A stretch of DNA of 64,000 nucleotides from JAYPHU01 sp038127535 (GCA_038127535.1 JAYPHU010000006.1:61512-125511); one strand, 5' to 3'. Positions 45,862-55,581 are shown, counted from the first letter of the stretch. Numbers and translations: made by a program. Notes: a model not told the origin generated them from the letters alone.

Positions 45862-47586
45862 TTAAAAAATAAGCGGTTCCGGCGTTTCCTCGCCGGCATG
45901 CAGAAAATCAAAGTCGCAGCCTTCATGGGCCTGGGTGACATGTTTGGCGTAGAGAGCCGTGTAGCCGCGGCTAGCGGGATACTTGGGCGCGGTCCATTCC
46001 GACCGGCGTTTCTCAAGCTCCGCGTCGCTGACGTCCATGTTGATGGTGCGGTTGGGGATGTCGATCTCGATCATATCGCCGGTCTTAACAAGGCCAAGTG
46101 GACCGCCGACTGCCGCTTCCGGCGAAACGTGCAACACGCAGGTGCCATAGGCTGTGCCGCTCATCCGGCAGTCGGAAATGCGGACCATGTCGCGCACGCC
46201 TTTCTCCAGAAGCTTCTTGGGGATCGGCAGCATGCCCCATTCCGGCATGCCCGGTGCGCCAATCGGCCCTGCATTTTGCAGGACGAGCACGGAATTTTCA
46301 TCCACGTCCAAATCAGGATCATCGATGCGTAGGCTCAAATCGGCATAGTCCTTGAACACCACGGCCTTGCCCTTGTGCTGATGGAACTTCGGATCGGCGG
46401 CTGTTTGCTTGATCACGCAGCCGTCCGGGGCCAGGTTGCCGCGCAAGATCGCCGAGCCGCCCTGGTGATACAGCGGCTTATCGGGCGAGAGGATGACATC
46501 CTCGTCATAGACTTCCGCGCTTTCGATGGCGTCGCCCAAGGTCGTGCTCAGGACGTTCTTCTGGCTGAGGTCGAGATAGTCGGTGAGCCGCGCCATCAGG
46601 GCCCGCAAGCCGCCGGCGTAATAAAAATCCTCCATCAAATACTTGCCGGAGGGTTTGATATTGGCCAGGACGGGGGTTTTCTGGGAAATCTCGTCAAACC
46701 GCTCCAGAGTTAACTTAATGCCGGCCCGGCCCGCCACCGCAATCAGGTGGATCATCGCGTTGGTGGAGCCGCCCATGGCCATATCGATGATGGTCGCATT
46801 GTCGAACGCGGCTTCGGTCATGATGTCCCGGGGTTTCAGGTCTTCCCAGACCATATCCACAATGCGCCGGCCGCAGGCCGCTGCCATCACGGCGTGGTTG
46901 GAATCGACCGCCGGAATAGAGGAGGCGCCGGGTAGCGTCATGCCCAAGGTCTCGGCGATGGACATCATGGTCGCCGCCGTTCCCATCACCATGCAGGTGC
47001 CAGCGGAACGGGACAGACCGCCGACCACATTTTCAAACGTGTCCTGATCAATCAAACCGGCGCGCCGGTCCGCCCAATAGCGGAGGATATCCGTGCCGCT
47101 GCCCAGCGTTTCACCGGCGTAATAGCCGCGTAAAGAAGGTCCCGCGGGTAAATAGATCGCCGGAATATTCATGGACAGCGCCGCCATCAATAGTGCGGGG
47201 GTGGTTTTGTCGCAGCCGCCCATCAGCACGACTCCGTCGATGGGGTGGCAGCGCATCAGCTCCTCGGCCTCCATGGCCAGGAAGTTGCGGTAGAGCATGG
47301 TCGACGGCTTCACCAGAATTTCGCCCAACGACATCGCCGGCAGTTCCACCGGAAAGCCGCCGGCCTGATAGACGCCGCGTTTGACCTCTTCCGCGCGCTG
47401 TTTGAAGTGGGAGTGACAGGTGTTCATGTCACTCCAAGTGTTGATGATGCCGATGCTGGGCTTCCCGACGAGATCATCGGGACCGTAACCCATTTGCCGG
47501 GGACGTCCGCGATGGGTAACCCCACGCATGTCGTCGCGGCCATGCCAGCGCTGGCTCCGCAGCTCTTCGAGTTTCTTTTTGACCAT
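45862..47586 (-). CDS. IlvD/Edd family dehydratase (sugar-acid dehydratase-like)
   Basis: A 574-aa Fe-S dehydratase starting at ATG 47586; an earlier in-frame start adds 21 residues without similarity. The cluster cysteines are in NTCHSHF, GGCDKTTPA and AGTCMVMGTA. The substrate/Mg region AMGGSTNAMIHL is present. The MRGVTHRGRPRQMGYGPDD-type start and overall length match L-arabonate and related sugar-acid dehydratases better than dihydroxyacid dehydratase. It would make a 2-keto-3-deoxy acid. It is divergent from the YdcF-family gene. Confidence 0.88.
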   Translation of the reverse strand: MVKKKLEELRSQRWHGRDDMRGVTHRGRPRQMGYGPDDLVGKPSIGIINTWSDMNTCHSHFKQRAEEVKRGVYQAGGFPVELPAMSLGEILVKPSTMLYRNFLAMEAEELMRCHPIDGVVLMGGCDKTTPALLMAALSMNIPAIYLPAGPSLRGYYAGETLGSGTDILRYWADRRAGLIDQDTFENVVGGLSRSAGTCMVMGTAATMMSIAETLGMTLPGASSIPAVDSNHAVMAAACGRRIVDMVWEDLKPRDIMTEAAFDNATIIDMAMGGSTNAMIHLIAVAGRAGIKLTLERFDEISQKTPVLANIKPSGKYLMEDFYYAGGLRALMARLTDYLDLSQKNVLSTTLGDAIESAEVYDEDVILSPDKPLYHQGGSAILRGNLAPDGCVIKQTAADPKFHQHKGKAVVFKDYADLSLRIDDPDLDVDENSVLVLQNAGPIGAPGMPEWGMLPIPKKLLEKGVRDMVRISDCRMSGTAYGTCVLHVSPEAAVGGPLGLVKTGDMIEIDIPNRTINMDVSDAELEKRRSEWTAPKYPASRGYTALYAKHVTQAHEGCDFDFLHAGEETPEPLIF

Positions 47587-47695
47587 GAGACAGGTTCCTG
47601 GTGAGATTCGGTTATTGCTGTTGATATGTGCCCGATGGTCCGGCCTCAATCAACCGGCTTCTGCGCTATTCGGGCGTAGCTTGCGGGAAAAAGCG

Positions 47696-48529
47696 ATGGC
47701 GGGTATCACGGTCGGCATGTTTTTCCCCTTGTCCAAGATTCTTTGGTATTTATTTGCGCCGGCAAACCTTCTGCTGATGGCGCTCATCTTCGGCGTGATC
47801 CTGGTGTGGCTGCCGTGGCGGCGGCTGGCCCGCTGGTGGGTGTCCCTGACCCTGCTTTATGCACTGGTTCTGGCCATTGTGCCGGTGGGCGCACACATGC
47901 GCTTGGCGTTAGAGAATCGGTTTCCTCCACCGGTAAGCCTGCCGGATCGAGTTGACGGCGTCATCGTGCTGGGCGGCGTCGTCGATCAATTCGTCTCCAA
48001 GGACCGTGGCTCGGTTGTCATAAACGGCGCGGTCGAAAGGCTGTTTTCCTTCGCGGAGCTAGCGCAAAAATACCCAGAGGCAAAGCTGGTGTTCTCCGGA
48101 GGCTCAGGCTCATTGAGCGACCAGAGCGTCAAAGAGGCCGATTACGTCGCGCCGATCCTCAAAAAGTTGGGGGTAACCCCATCTCGGGTTGTTTATGAGC
48201 GCGAATCGCGGAATACAGCCGAGAACGCCGCGTTTACGAAGAAATTGATGCAGCCCAAACCCGAAGAGATTTGGATCGTGATTACCTCTGCCTTCCATAT
48301 GCCGCGCACGATGGGCGTGTTTCGTCGGGCCAATTGGCTGGTGATCCCGTATCCGGTTGATTATGGGATGAAGAGAAATCTTCCGATCTCGGCCACATTT
48401 GATCTCTTATCGGGGCTAAATCACTTCTCAGACGCCTTACACGAATGGCTGGGGTTAACCTTTTATTGGCTTACTGACCGTACAAACCAAATGTACCCGG
48501 CACCTAATGCTGGAAAGACGGGAAGCTAG
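47696..48529 (+). CDS. YdcF/ElyC-like DUF218 membrane protein
   Basis: A 277-aa protein starting at ATG 47696. Two N-terminal membrane helices (residues about 9-60) are followed by a periplasmic DUF218 domain: RVDGVIVLGG, AKLVFSGGSGS, ESRNTAENA and VITSAFHMPRTMGVFRRA. The family includes ElyC, which affects envelope and undecaprenyl-lipid homeostasis. It stands directly before a row of cell-wall genes (transglycosylase, rlpA, dacC), supporting an envelope role. Confidence 0.88.
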   Translation: MAGITVGMFFPLSKILWYLFAPANLLLMALIFGVILVWLPWRRLARWWVSLTLLYALVLAIVPVGAHMRLALENRFPPPVSLPDRVDGVIVLGGVVDQFVSKDRGSVVINGAVERLFSFAELAQKYPEAKLVFSGGSGSLSDQSVKEADYVAPILKKLGVTPSRVVYERESRNTAENAAFTKKLMQPKPEEIWIVITSAFHMPRTMGVFRRANWLVIPYPVDYGMKRNLPISATFDLLSGLNHFSDALHEWLGLTFYWLTDRTNQMYPAPNAGKTGS

Positions 48530-48540
48530 GGGAAATATTG

Positions 48541-49512
48541 ATGTTCAGGCACTTTCGACGAGGCGGCGCCCTTGCCGCGTTTATTGTTGCCGTCATGCCC
48601 GGCCTCGCGGCGGCGCAGCAGGTGGATTTTGCCACTTGGAAAAAAGCCCTTAGAGCCGAAGTGGTGGGCAAAGGTATCCGCGGGGAAACCTTCGATAAGG
48701 CGTTTGTAAACGTTGCTCCCATCAAACGGGTGATCGAGTTGGATCGGCGCCAGCCGGAATTCACGCTCACCTTTGATCAGTATTTCTCGCGCGTGGTGCC
48801 CAAACGCCGGGTGCTGACGGGGCGCAAAAAGCTTGCGGAAAATATAGAGATTCTGACTGAGATCGGTAAGAAGTACGGGGTGCAGCCGCGTTTCATTGTC
48901 GCCTTTTGGGGGGTCGAGACCGACTTTGGCCGGTTGGACGGCGGGTTTTCCGTTGTCGCCGCCCTGGCAACGCTTGCCCATGACGGCCGGCGCAGCAAGT
49001 TCTTCCGGGGCGAGCTTATCCGCGCCATTCGCATTCTTGATCAGGGCCACATCACGCCCGAGCGGATGAAGGGGTCCTGGGCCGGGGCCATGGGAAATTT
49101 CCAGTTTATGCCGTCGAGCTTCGAGAACTTTGCGGTGGATTACGACGGCGACGGCAAACGCGATATCTGGCGTAACAAGAAGGATGCCTTTGCCTCCGCT
49201 GCCAATTACCTCTCCAAATCGGGCTGGAAGGATGACCAAACCTGGGGACGGCGTATTGCATTGCCATCAGGGTTTGACCAGAAGCTCATCGGATTGAAGG
49301 TCCGGAAGAAAATGAGCGAGTGGCAGGCTTTAGGTGTTCGTAAAGTTGACGGCACCGCGCTGCCGAAACGGGAACTGACGGCGTCGCTGGTGCAGGCTAA
49401 ACGGGGACCGGTGTTCCTGGTATACAACAACTATCGGGTGATCCTGAAATGGAACCGGTCGACGTTCTTCGCTGTCGCGGTCGGCACTTTGGCGGAGAGA
49501 ATCGGCTCTTAG
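48541..49512 (+). CDS. Lytic murein transglycosylase, MltB type
   Basis: A 323-aa exported enzyme with a signal peptide (to about residue 24, ending AAAQQ). The catalytic Glu lies in FWGVETDFG. The later GAMGNFQFMPSSFENFAVDYDGDGKRDIW segment is the MltB-type substrate cleft and calcium-like loop. It cleaves glycan strands of peptidoglycan with 1,6-anhydro-MurNAc formation. There is no lipobox, so it is probably soluble periplasmic. It begins 11 bp after the YdcF gene. Confidence 0.92.
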   Translation: MFRHFRRGGALAAFIVAVMPGLAAAQQVDFATWKKALRAEVVGKGIRGETFDKAFVNVAPIKRVIELDRRQPEFTLTFDQYFSRVVPKRRVLTGRKKLAENIEILTEIGKKYGVQPRFIVAFWGVETDFGRLDGGFSVVAALATLAHDGRRSKFFRGELIRAIRILDQGHITPERMKGSWAGAMGNFQFMPSSFENFAVDYDGDGKRDIWRNKKDAFASAANYLSKSGWKDDQTWGRRIALPSGFDQKLIGLKVRKKMSEWQALGVRKVDGTALPKRELTASLVQAKRGPVFLVYNNYRVILKWNRSTFFAVAVGTLAERIGS

Positions 49513-49551
49513 AATTGGTGTGATAGAATCTTAAATAAGTCAGATAACTTT

Positions 49552-50532
49552 TTGTTATATAATATTAAATTAAGATTTTTAGTTGTTGTCCTTGCGGCGT
49601 TTTCGATCGGCGCGTGCTCGGAAACCCAACTGCTGTTCCACACCGCGAAAAAGCTTTCCAGGGTGTCTGGCGATAGCCAATCTCAAGGAAAATACAAGGT
49701 CGGTAAGCCATATCAGATTTCGGGCGTTTGGTATTACCCTCAGGTAGACTACGGCTATGATGAAGCCGGCATTGCGTCGTGGTACGGCCCCGGTTTTCAC
49801 GGCAAGAAAACCGCCAACGGTGAAACCTATGATCAGAACGCGCTGACGGCTGCGCATCGCACCCTTCCCATGCCGAGCCTGGTCGAGGTGACAAATCTCC
49901 AGAACGGCCGCTCCCTCCGCCTGACCGTCAACGACCGCGGGCCATTTGCTCATGGCCGCATCATCGATGTCTCCCGGCGGGCATCCCAGCTTTTGGGTTT
50001 CCATCGGCGTGGGACGGCCAGGGTGAGGGTCCGGATCCTGCCGGCGGAAAGCCGGATCATGGCGAACCAGGCGCGTCAGGGTAAAACCGTCGCCGAGATG
50101 ACCTCGCCTATAAAGAAGAACACTCGGTTGCCGAAATCGGTGGTGGCCTCTGAATCCCTGGCTCCGCCGCAGGGCGCCAGCGCCGCTGAGACCCCGGTTG
50201 AGACCCAGGAGTCCTTGATTCCCAGGGCTAGCTCCATTGAGCGGGAGCCCGTCGGCGAAATTAAACCGGATGGTCGGATCATTCGTGGCCAGCCGGTGAA
50301 AACCAAAATGTATGTTCAGGTGGGCGCCTTCACCGAGTTTCAAAACGCTCATCAAACCGCAGCGCGGCTGGCCGATGTGGGCGAGATCATTGTGAGCTCG
50401 AAAATCGTCGACGGCAGGGAATTCTTCCGGGTCCGTACGGTTGCGATCTCCAGGCTGAAGCGCGCCGATCAGGTGCTGGAGAAAATTATCAGCGCCGGTT
50501 TTCCCAACGCCCGGATCGTGGTCGACGAATAA
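49552..50532 (+). CDS. rlpA: RlpA-like septal lytic transglycosylase lipoprotein with SPOR domain
   Basis: A 326-aa protein. No ATG or GTG opens the frame; the first plausible start is TTG 49552 in a very AT-rich patch without a good ribosome site. The lipoprotein signal ends IGAC (Cys at about residue 22). The RlpA double-psi barrel is GIASWYGPGFHGKKTANGE (active Asp/His region) through NDRGPFAHGRIIDVSRRAS. A Pro/Ser-rich linker leads to a C-terminal SPOR domain (MYVQVGAFTEFQNAHQTA to ARIVVDE), which targets the enzyme to the septum. It is followed by dacC. Confidence 0.9.
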   Translation: MLYNIKLRFLVVVLAAFSIGACSETQLLFHTAKKLSRVSGDSQSQGKYKVGKPYQISGVWYYPQVDYGYDEAGIASWYGPGFHGKKTANGETYDQNALTAAHRTLPMPSLVEVTNLQNGRSLRLTVNDRGPFAHGRIIDVSRRASQLLGFHRRGTARVRVRILPAESRIMANQARQGKTVAEMTSPIKKNTRLPKSVVASESLAPPQGASAAETPVETQESLIPRASSIEREPVGEIKPDGRIIRGQPVKTKMYVQVGAFTEFQNAHQTAARLADVGEIIVSSKIVDGREFFRVRTVAISRLKRADQVLEKIISAGFPNARIVVDE

Positions 50533-50665
50533 ATCCACTCTCGTCATAATGTAAACAGAATTCTGAAGAGAATTCGCGGCTTGGCCGTTGCTATCGTCGG
50601 CGATTCCTCGTAAACCCGTGGCAGGTGTTGGAGACCCGCCGAAATCTATTCTGAAGAGGCCTTTC

Positions 50666-51811
50666 GTGATCAGGAAATTGAGCGTTGTTATCTCGGTTAT
50701 CTCGGTATCTCTCTTTGCGCTTTTGGCTGCGCCGGGCGCCTTTGCTCTCGAGACCCTGGGTAAGCAAGTCATCATGATAGACGCCAAAACCAACACTGTA
50801 CTGTTCGAGAAAAATGCCGATCAGCTCATGCCGCCGTCTTCCATGAGCAAGATCATGACGATCTACAAATTGTTTGAGTTGATGAAAGACAAAAGGCTGT
50901 CTTTGGAGGACACGTTCCGGGTCAGCGAGAAAGCCTGGCGGAAGCAAGGCTCCAAGATGTTCGTGTCCGTGAATTCACGGGTGAAGATCGAGGATCTGAT
51001 CCGCGGCATCATTGTGCAGTCCGGCAACGACGCAACGATTGTCGTGGCGGAGGGAATTTCGGGCACGGAAAGCGCTTTTGCCGATGAGTTGAATGAGCTG
51101 GCGAAGCGTCTTGGCATGACCAACTCGATCTTCCGGAATGCCAGCGGCTGGCCCGATCCGGAACACCGAACCACCGCCCGGGATTTAGCGATACTGGCCG
51201 CCGCCACGATCCGCGATTTTCCTGAGTTTTATAAGTATTACGGCGAAAAAACCTTTACCTACAATGGGATCAAACAGTCCAACCGAAATCCGGCAATCTA
51301 TCGGGATATTGGCGCCGACGGCCTAAAAACCGGCCATACCGAAGCCGCCGGCTACGGCCTGACCGCCAGCGCCGAGCGCAAGGGCCGTCGCATTATCCTG
51401 GTGATCAACGGCTTGCCGAGTAAAAAGGCGCGCTCCAATGAATCAGAGCGCCTGATCGATTGGGCGTTCCGCACTTTTGGTAACTACAAGCTGTTTTCCG
51501 CCGGCGAGCAGGTGACCGAGGCCGAGGTTTGGCTGGGCACGCAGCCCCGGGTACCCCTGGTGATCGAGAAGGAGCTGGAATTGACCTTAAACCGGGGGGT
51601 GCGTCGCGACATGAAGGTCAGCGTGGTCTATCAGGAGCCGTTGCCCGCGCCGATTCGCAAGGGCGATACGGTGGCCATTCTCAAGGTTGAACTACCGGAT
51701 CAGGAGAACTTGGAAATCCCCCTGGTGGCCGGTGAAGATGTGAACCGGCTGGGGCTTTTCTCCCGCTGGGGCGCGTCGTTGAAATACATCCTGCTGGGGA
51801 AATCGGGATGA
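50666..51811 (+). CDS. dacC: D-alanyl-D-alanine carboxypeptidase (PBP5/6 type)
   Basis: A 381-aa penicillin-binding protein. GTG 50666 is chosen because GAAGAGG lies upstream and the signal peptide (RKLSVV... ending GAFA) starts there; a GTG/ATG-less longer frame from 50588 is the alternative. The SxxK motif is SMSK (residues 59-62), SxN is SGN in VQSGNDAT, and KTG is in GLKTGHTEAAGYG. A C-terminal beta-sandwich domain and an amphipathic tail follow. It trims pentapeptides of peptidoglycan. It overlaps tmk by 4 bp. Confidence 0.93.
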   Translation: MIRKLSVVISVISVSLFALLAAPGAFALETLGKQVIMIDAKTNTVLFEKNADQLMPPSSMSKIMTIYKLFELMKDKRLSLEDTFRVSEKAWRKQGSKMFVSVNSRVKIEDLIRGIIVQSGNDATIVVAEGISGTESAFADELNELAKRLGMTNSIFRNASGWPDPEHRTTARDLAILAAATIRDFPEFYKYYGEKTFTYNGIKQSNRNPAIYRDIGADGLKTGHTEAAGYGLTASAERKGRRIILVINGLPSKKARSNESERLIDWAFRTFGNYKLFSAGEQVTEAEVWLGTQPRVPLVIEKELELTLNRGVRRDMKVSVVYQEPLPAPIRKGDTVAILKVELPDQENLEIPLVAGEDVNRLGLFSRWGASLKYILLGKSG

Positions 51812-52467
51812 GCGGCTCCGGTGGTCCGGTCCGGTTTATCACCCTCGAGGGCGGGGAGGGGGCCGGGAAATCCACCCAAATCAAGAAATTGTCCGAGGCG
51901 CTGGACGCCGCCGGCGTGGATCACATCATTACAAGGGAGCCCGGCGGCTCACCCGGCGCGGAGGAAATCCGCAAGCTTCTTGTAGAAGGCGAGCCTGACC
52001 GCTGGGACGCGAAGACCGAGGTTCTGTTGCACTACGCCGCGCGTCGAGATCATGTGCGCCAAACGGTCAAACCGGCGCTCAAGGTCGGAAAATGGGTGAT
52101 TTGCGACCGCTACGCCGATTCCACCATGGCGTATCAGGGGTATGGGCACGGGGTGAATCGCAACTCCATCGCCGCGCTTTATGGCTTGGTGGCGGACGGT
52201 GTTTCGGCGGATCTGACTTTGGTCTTTGATCTACCGGTGGAACAGGGCCTGGCCCGGGCGCAGGAGCGGGCGGAGGGTAATGCCGAAGCGGAAGACCGCT
52301 ACGAAAACATGGACACCGCGTTCCATCAGCGCATCCGCGACGGGTTTCTGGCCATCGCCAAGGCGCAGCCCGACCGCTGCGTTCTCGTCGATGCGGCCGA
52401 AGACGTGGACACCGTCGCCGCCGAGGTGAAACGCATTGTCTTCGAGAAATTCGGGATCGAGGACTAA
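51808..52467 (+). CDS. tmk: Thymidylate kinase
   Basis: A 219-aa dTMP kinase. The P-loop GGEGAGKST is at about residues 15-23, the REPGGSPGAE motif at about residue 44, and DRYADSTMAYQGYG at about residue 100. The LID region QERAEGNAEAEDRYENMD is Gly/Glu-type. It makes dTDP for DNA synthesis. It is coupled to dacC and its stop is directly followed by the holB start. Confidence 0.96.
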   Translation: MSGSGGPVRFITLEGGEGAGKSTQIKKLSEALDAAGVDHIITREPGGSPGAEEIRKLLVEGEPDRWDAKTEVLLHYAARRDHVRQTVKPALKVGKWVICDRYADSTMAYQGYGHGVNRNSIAALYGLVADGVSADLTLVFDLPVEQGLARAQERAEGNAEAEDRYENMDTAFHQRIRDGFLAIAKAQPDRCVLVDAAEDVDTVAAEVKRIVFEKFGIED

Positions 52468-53535
52468 ATGCCGCCGCTGTCGGAAGAAGACGACGAGCTT
52501 GTTCCCCGCAACAATCCCGATCTGATCGGCCATGAGAAAGCCGAGAGAGAATTCGTGAAAGCCTTCAATGCCGGGCGGCTGCATCACGCCTGGCTGATCA
52601 CTGGCCCGGCCGGGATCGGGAAAGCGACGCTGGCTTATCGCATGGCAAGATTTGTCCTCTCTCAGCCAGCCGCTGATGATGGGCCAGGGTTATTTGGAGA
52701 TGATCTGCCGGCGAACGATCCGGAAAGCCTCTACGTCAGTCCGGAAACGCCGGTGTTTAAGCGTATTACCGCCGGCGGACATACGGATTTCCGCGCCATT
52801 GAGCGGGGCTCTGACGAGAAAACCGGCAAGCGCCGCGCCGAAATCCTGGTCGGTGAAGTGCGCGGCATCGGCGAGTTCATGTCATTGACGCCGGGGCAGG
52901 GGGGCTGGCGGGTGGTGCTGATCGACAGCGCTGACGAGTTGAACACCAACGCCGCCAACGCGGTGCTTAAAGTCCTCGAGGAACCGCCGAAAAACGCGCT
53001 GATGCTGCTGGTTTGCCACAATCCGGGCCGGTTGCTGCCGACCATCCGATCCCGCTGCCGGCGGCTGGCGCTGAACCCGCTCTCGGAAGCTGAGGTGGCC
53101 GGATTGCTGGAGACCCACCTGCCCGAATTGCCACCCGAAGAACGCATGCACCTGGCGCACCTGTCGGAAGGCAGCCTGGGCCGCGCGCTCCGCTTCGCTG
53201 AGGATAGCGCACTGGAAATCTCCGGCGAGATGACCAAGCTGTTCAACGATCTGCCGCGCCTCGATATCCCCACCGTGCACCGTTTGGGCGACAAAATCGC
53301 CAGGGACAATTCCGGCGAGGCCTTCGCCGTCGCTACCGAGATTATGAGCCAGTGGCTGACCCGGACCATCAAGTCCGACGCCATCCAACAAGGGCCGACG
53401 CCTGCGCTTGAACAATGGATTGAGGTGTGGGAAAAGACCTCGCGCCTGTTCCGGCAGACCGACGGCATCAACCTCGACAAGAAACAAGTGATCGTCCACG
53501 CGTTTCAGTCCATCGGGGACGCCGCCCGGCCGTAA
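52468..53535 (+). CDS. holB: DNA polymerase III delta' subunit
   Basis: A 355-aa clamp-loader subunit. The AAA+ fold is seen in HHAWLITGPAGIGKATLAYRMARF (a modified P-loop), VVLIDSADELNTNAANAVLKVLEEPP (the delta'-box) and TIRSRCRRLAL (the SRC sensor motif). It starts right after the tmk stop. The order tmk-holB-metG is the usual alphaproteobacterial one. Confidence 0.95.
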   Translation: MPPLSEEDDELVPRNNPDLIGHEKAEREFVKAFNAGRLHHAWLITGPAGIGKATLAYRMARFVLSQPAADDGPGLFGDDLPANDPESLYVSPETPVFKRITAGGHTDFRAIERGSDEKTGKRRAEILVGEVRGIGEFMSLTPGQGGWRVVLIDSADELNTNAANAVLKVLEEPPKNALMLLVCHNPGRLLPTIRSRCRRLALNPLSEAEVAGLLETHLPELPPEERMHLAHLSEGSLGRALRFAEDSALEISGEMTKLFNDLPRLDIPTVHRLGDKIARDNSGEAFAVATEIMSQWLTRTIKSDAIQQGPTPALEQWIEVWEKTSRLFRQTDGINLDKKQVIVHAFQSIGDAARP

Positions 53536-53578
53536 GGGAAACGGCGCAGCCCACGCGATTTTCCCCGGAGTCCGGTTT

Positions 53579-55411
53579 TTGCCACACGAAAATCAAGAAG
53601 GTAAACAGCCTTATTTCATCACCACGGCGATTTCCTATGTGAACGGCTTGCCGCACCTGGGCCATGCCTATGAGGCGATCTCGGCCGACGTGATGGCCCG
53701 GTTCAAGCGCCTGGACGGGTTCGACGTGCACTTCCTGACGGGCACCGACGAGCACGGCCAGAAGGTGGAAAAAACTGCCATGGCCGCGGATATGGACCCC
53801 AAGGCCTTTTGTGATCAGAACGCCGCCCATTTCCGGGAAATGGCGCGGACGCTCAATCTTTCCAACGATGATTTCATCCGCACCACGGAGCTCCGCCATA
53901 TCGAGGCGAGCCAGGCAATCTGGAAAATGCTGGCGGACGCCGGCGACATCTATCTCGACAGTTATGCCGGCTGGTACAGCGTTCGGGACGAGGCCTATTT
54001 CGACGAAAGCGAGCTAACGGACGAGCCCGGGAACGCGGGCCAGAAGCTGGCGCCGTCTGGCGCGCCGGTGGAGTGGGTGGAGGAGCCCAGCTATTTCTTC
54101 AAGCTCTCGGAATACACCGATAAGCTGCTGGCGTTTTACGAGGAAAACCCGGATTTCATCATGCCCGCCACCCGCAAGAACGAGGTGGTGAGCTTTGTCA
54201 GTCAGGGCTTGCGAGATCTGTCGATCTCACGGACCACGTTTAATTGGGGCGTGCCGGTACCGGGCGATGACGCCCACATCATGTATGTCTGGCTGGACGC
54301 GCTAACCAACTACATCACCGCGCTGGGCTTCCCCGGCGACGGCATCGGCGGCGTGGCCGGGCGGGACGCGGCCTATAAGACCCACTGGCCGGCCGATCTG
54401 CACATCATCGGCAAAGACATCGTCCGCTTCCACACAGTCTATTGGCCGGCCTTTTTGATGAGCGCCGGTATCCCCGTGCAAAAACGCGTCTTTGGCCACG
54501 GCTTCCTCAACATCGAGGGCCAGAAAATGTCCAAGTCTTTGGGCAACGTGTTGTCGCCGGACGCCATGATCAACGAGTTCGGCCTGGATCAGCTTCGTTA
54601 TTTCCTGATGCGCGAGGTGCCCTACGGCCAGGACGGCTCCTTCTCCCACGAAGGCATCGTGCAGCGGATCAACGCCGACCTCTCCAACGATTTCGGCAAT
54701 CTGGCCCAGCGTTCGCTGTCCATGATCAGCAAAAACTGCGGTGCGCAGGTGCCGTCCAACGCGGCGCTCAACGACGACGATCAGGCGCTGCTGGACGCCG
54801 CAGCCAATCTGGTGGCCGAGATGCGCGACGCGTTCGAGGTGCAGGCCTTCCACACCGCGCTGGAGGCCATGTGGACGGTGATCCGCGCCGCCAACGCCTA
54901 TATCGACGCTCAGGCACCGTGGAAGCTCCGCAAGGAAGACCCGGCGCGGATGGAGGCGGTGCTCTATACGCTGGCCGAGACCATCCGGCGCTTAGGGATC
55001 CTAGCCCAGCCGTTCATGCCGGCTTCAGCGGCCAGAATGCTGGATCAACTCGCCGTGCCGGGCGATGAAACCGCCGGCGGTAGCGTCTTCGGCGCAGGGT
55101 TGAGCGGGTTGGATTTGTCGGAAGACATCTCCGGAGGTGGGGCAGAGAATACAGATGGTGACGCTGCCTCCAACGAAATCTCCCCTCCCTTGATGGGAGG
55201 GGATAAAGGGGAGGGGGGGAAAGATTCTGATCCCGCTGCCGTAAAGGCAGCTGCTGTGGATTTGTCAGGCCAATCCGGCCCGAACGCAAGCGCCAACCTG
55301 CCGCGCCGATTCGCCGCCGTCACCGACGTGGCCTATATGCTCGCCCCCGGCACGGTCTTGCCGGCACCCGAGGGGGTGTTCCCCAGGTTCGTGGAAGCTG
55401 AGGGGGAGTAG
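53579..55411 (+). CDS. metG: Methionine--tRNA ligase, with a repeat-derived insertion
   Basis: A 610-aa class I synthetase starting at TTG 53579, 8 nt after CGGAG. HLGH (residues 26-29) is the HIGH motif, and KMSKS is at 316-320. DEHGQKVEK and YVWLDALTNY are conserved. Near the C-terminus, between AARMLDQLAVPGD and LAPGTVLPAPEGVFPRF, about 60-70 residues of low-complexity sequence replace the short linker I would expect. They include residues encoded by the palindrome at 55182-55202. The insertion lies after the anticodon-binding helices and is unlikely to stop activity. Confidence 0.94.
   Translation: MPHENQEGKQPYFITTAISYVNGLPHLGHAYEAISADVMARFKRLDGFDVHFLTGTDEHGQKVEKTAMAADMDPKAFCDQNAAHFREMARTLNLSNDDFIRTTELRHIEASQAIWKMLADAGDIYLDSYAGWYSVRDEAYFDESELTDEPGNAGQKLAPSGAPVEWVEEPSYFFKLSEYTDKLLAFYEENPDFIMPATRKNEVVSFVSQGLRDLSISRTTFNWGVPVPGDDAHIMYVWLDALTNYITALGFPGDGIGGVAGRDAAYKTHWPADLHIIGKDIVRFHTVYWPAFLMSAGIPVQKRVFGHGFLNIEGQKMSKSLGNVLSPDAMINEFGLDQLRYFLMREVPYGQDGSFSHEGIVQRINADLSNDFGNLAQRSLSMISKNCGAQVPSNAALNDDDQALLDAAANLVAEMRDAFEVQAFHTALEAMWTVIRAANAYIDAQAPWKLRKEDPARMEAVLYTLAETIRRLGILAQPFMPASAARMLDQLAVPGDETAGGSVFGAGLSGLDLSEDISGGGAENTDGDAASNEISPPLMGGDKGEGGKDSDPAAVKAAAVDLSGQSGPNASANLPRRFAAVTDVAYMLAPGTVLPAPEGVFPRFVEAEGE
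55182..55202. repeat. Palindrome inside metG
   Basis: CCCCTCCC-TTGAT-GGGAGGGG is a perfect 8-bp stem, followed by GGATAAAGGGGAGGGGGG. It has the same CCTCCCC/GGGGAGG make-up as the intergenic palindromes at 5431-5499, and it is read in frame within the synthetase. Confidence 0.75.
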
Positions 55412-55421
55412 CCCTTGGCGC

Positions 55422-55527
55422 GTCATGCCCGATTGCGCGGGCTTGTCCCGCGTTTGATCCGCGTACCCATGTTGTATTTAAGGTGGGTCCACGGGTCACG
55501 CCTTTGGCGGCCAGTGGATGACTAATA
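55422..55527. repeat. Dispersed intergenic repeat, copy 2
   Basis: Between metG and the FAD hydroxylase gene, CGTCATGCCCG, GATCCGCGTACCCATG, GGGTCCACGGGTCACG and CAGTGGATGACTAATA occur in the same order as in the spacer at 16570-16668. This is the second copy of a dispersed intergenic repeat. Confidence 0.65.
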
Positions 55528-55581
55528 TGAAAGCAAGCCACCAAGCATGACTATCCCCTAATCCCCCACTAAACTCCGCCG

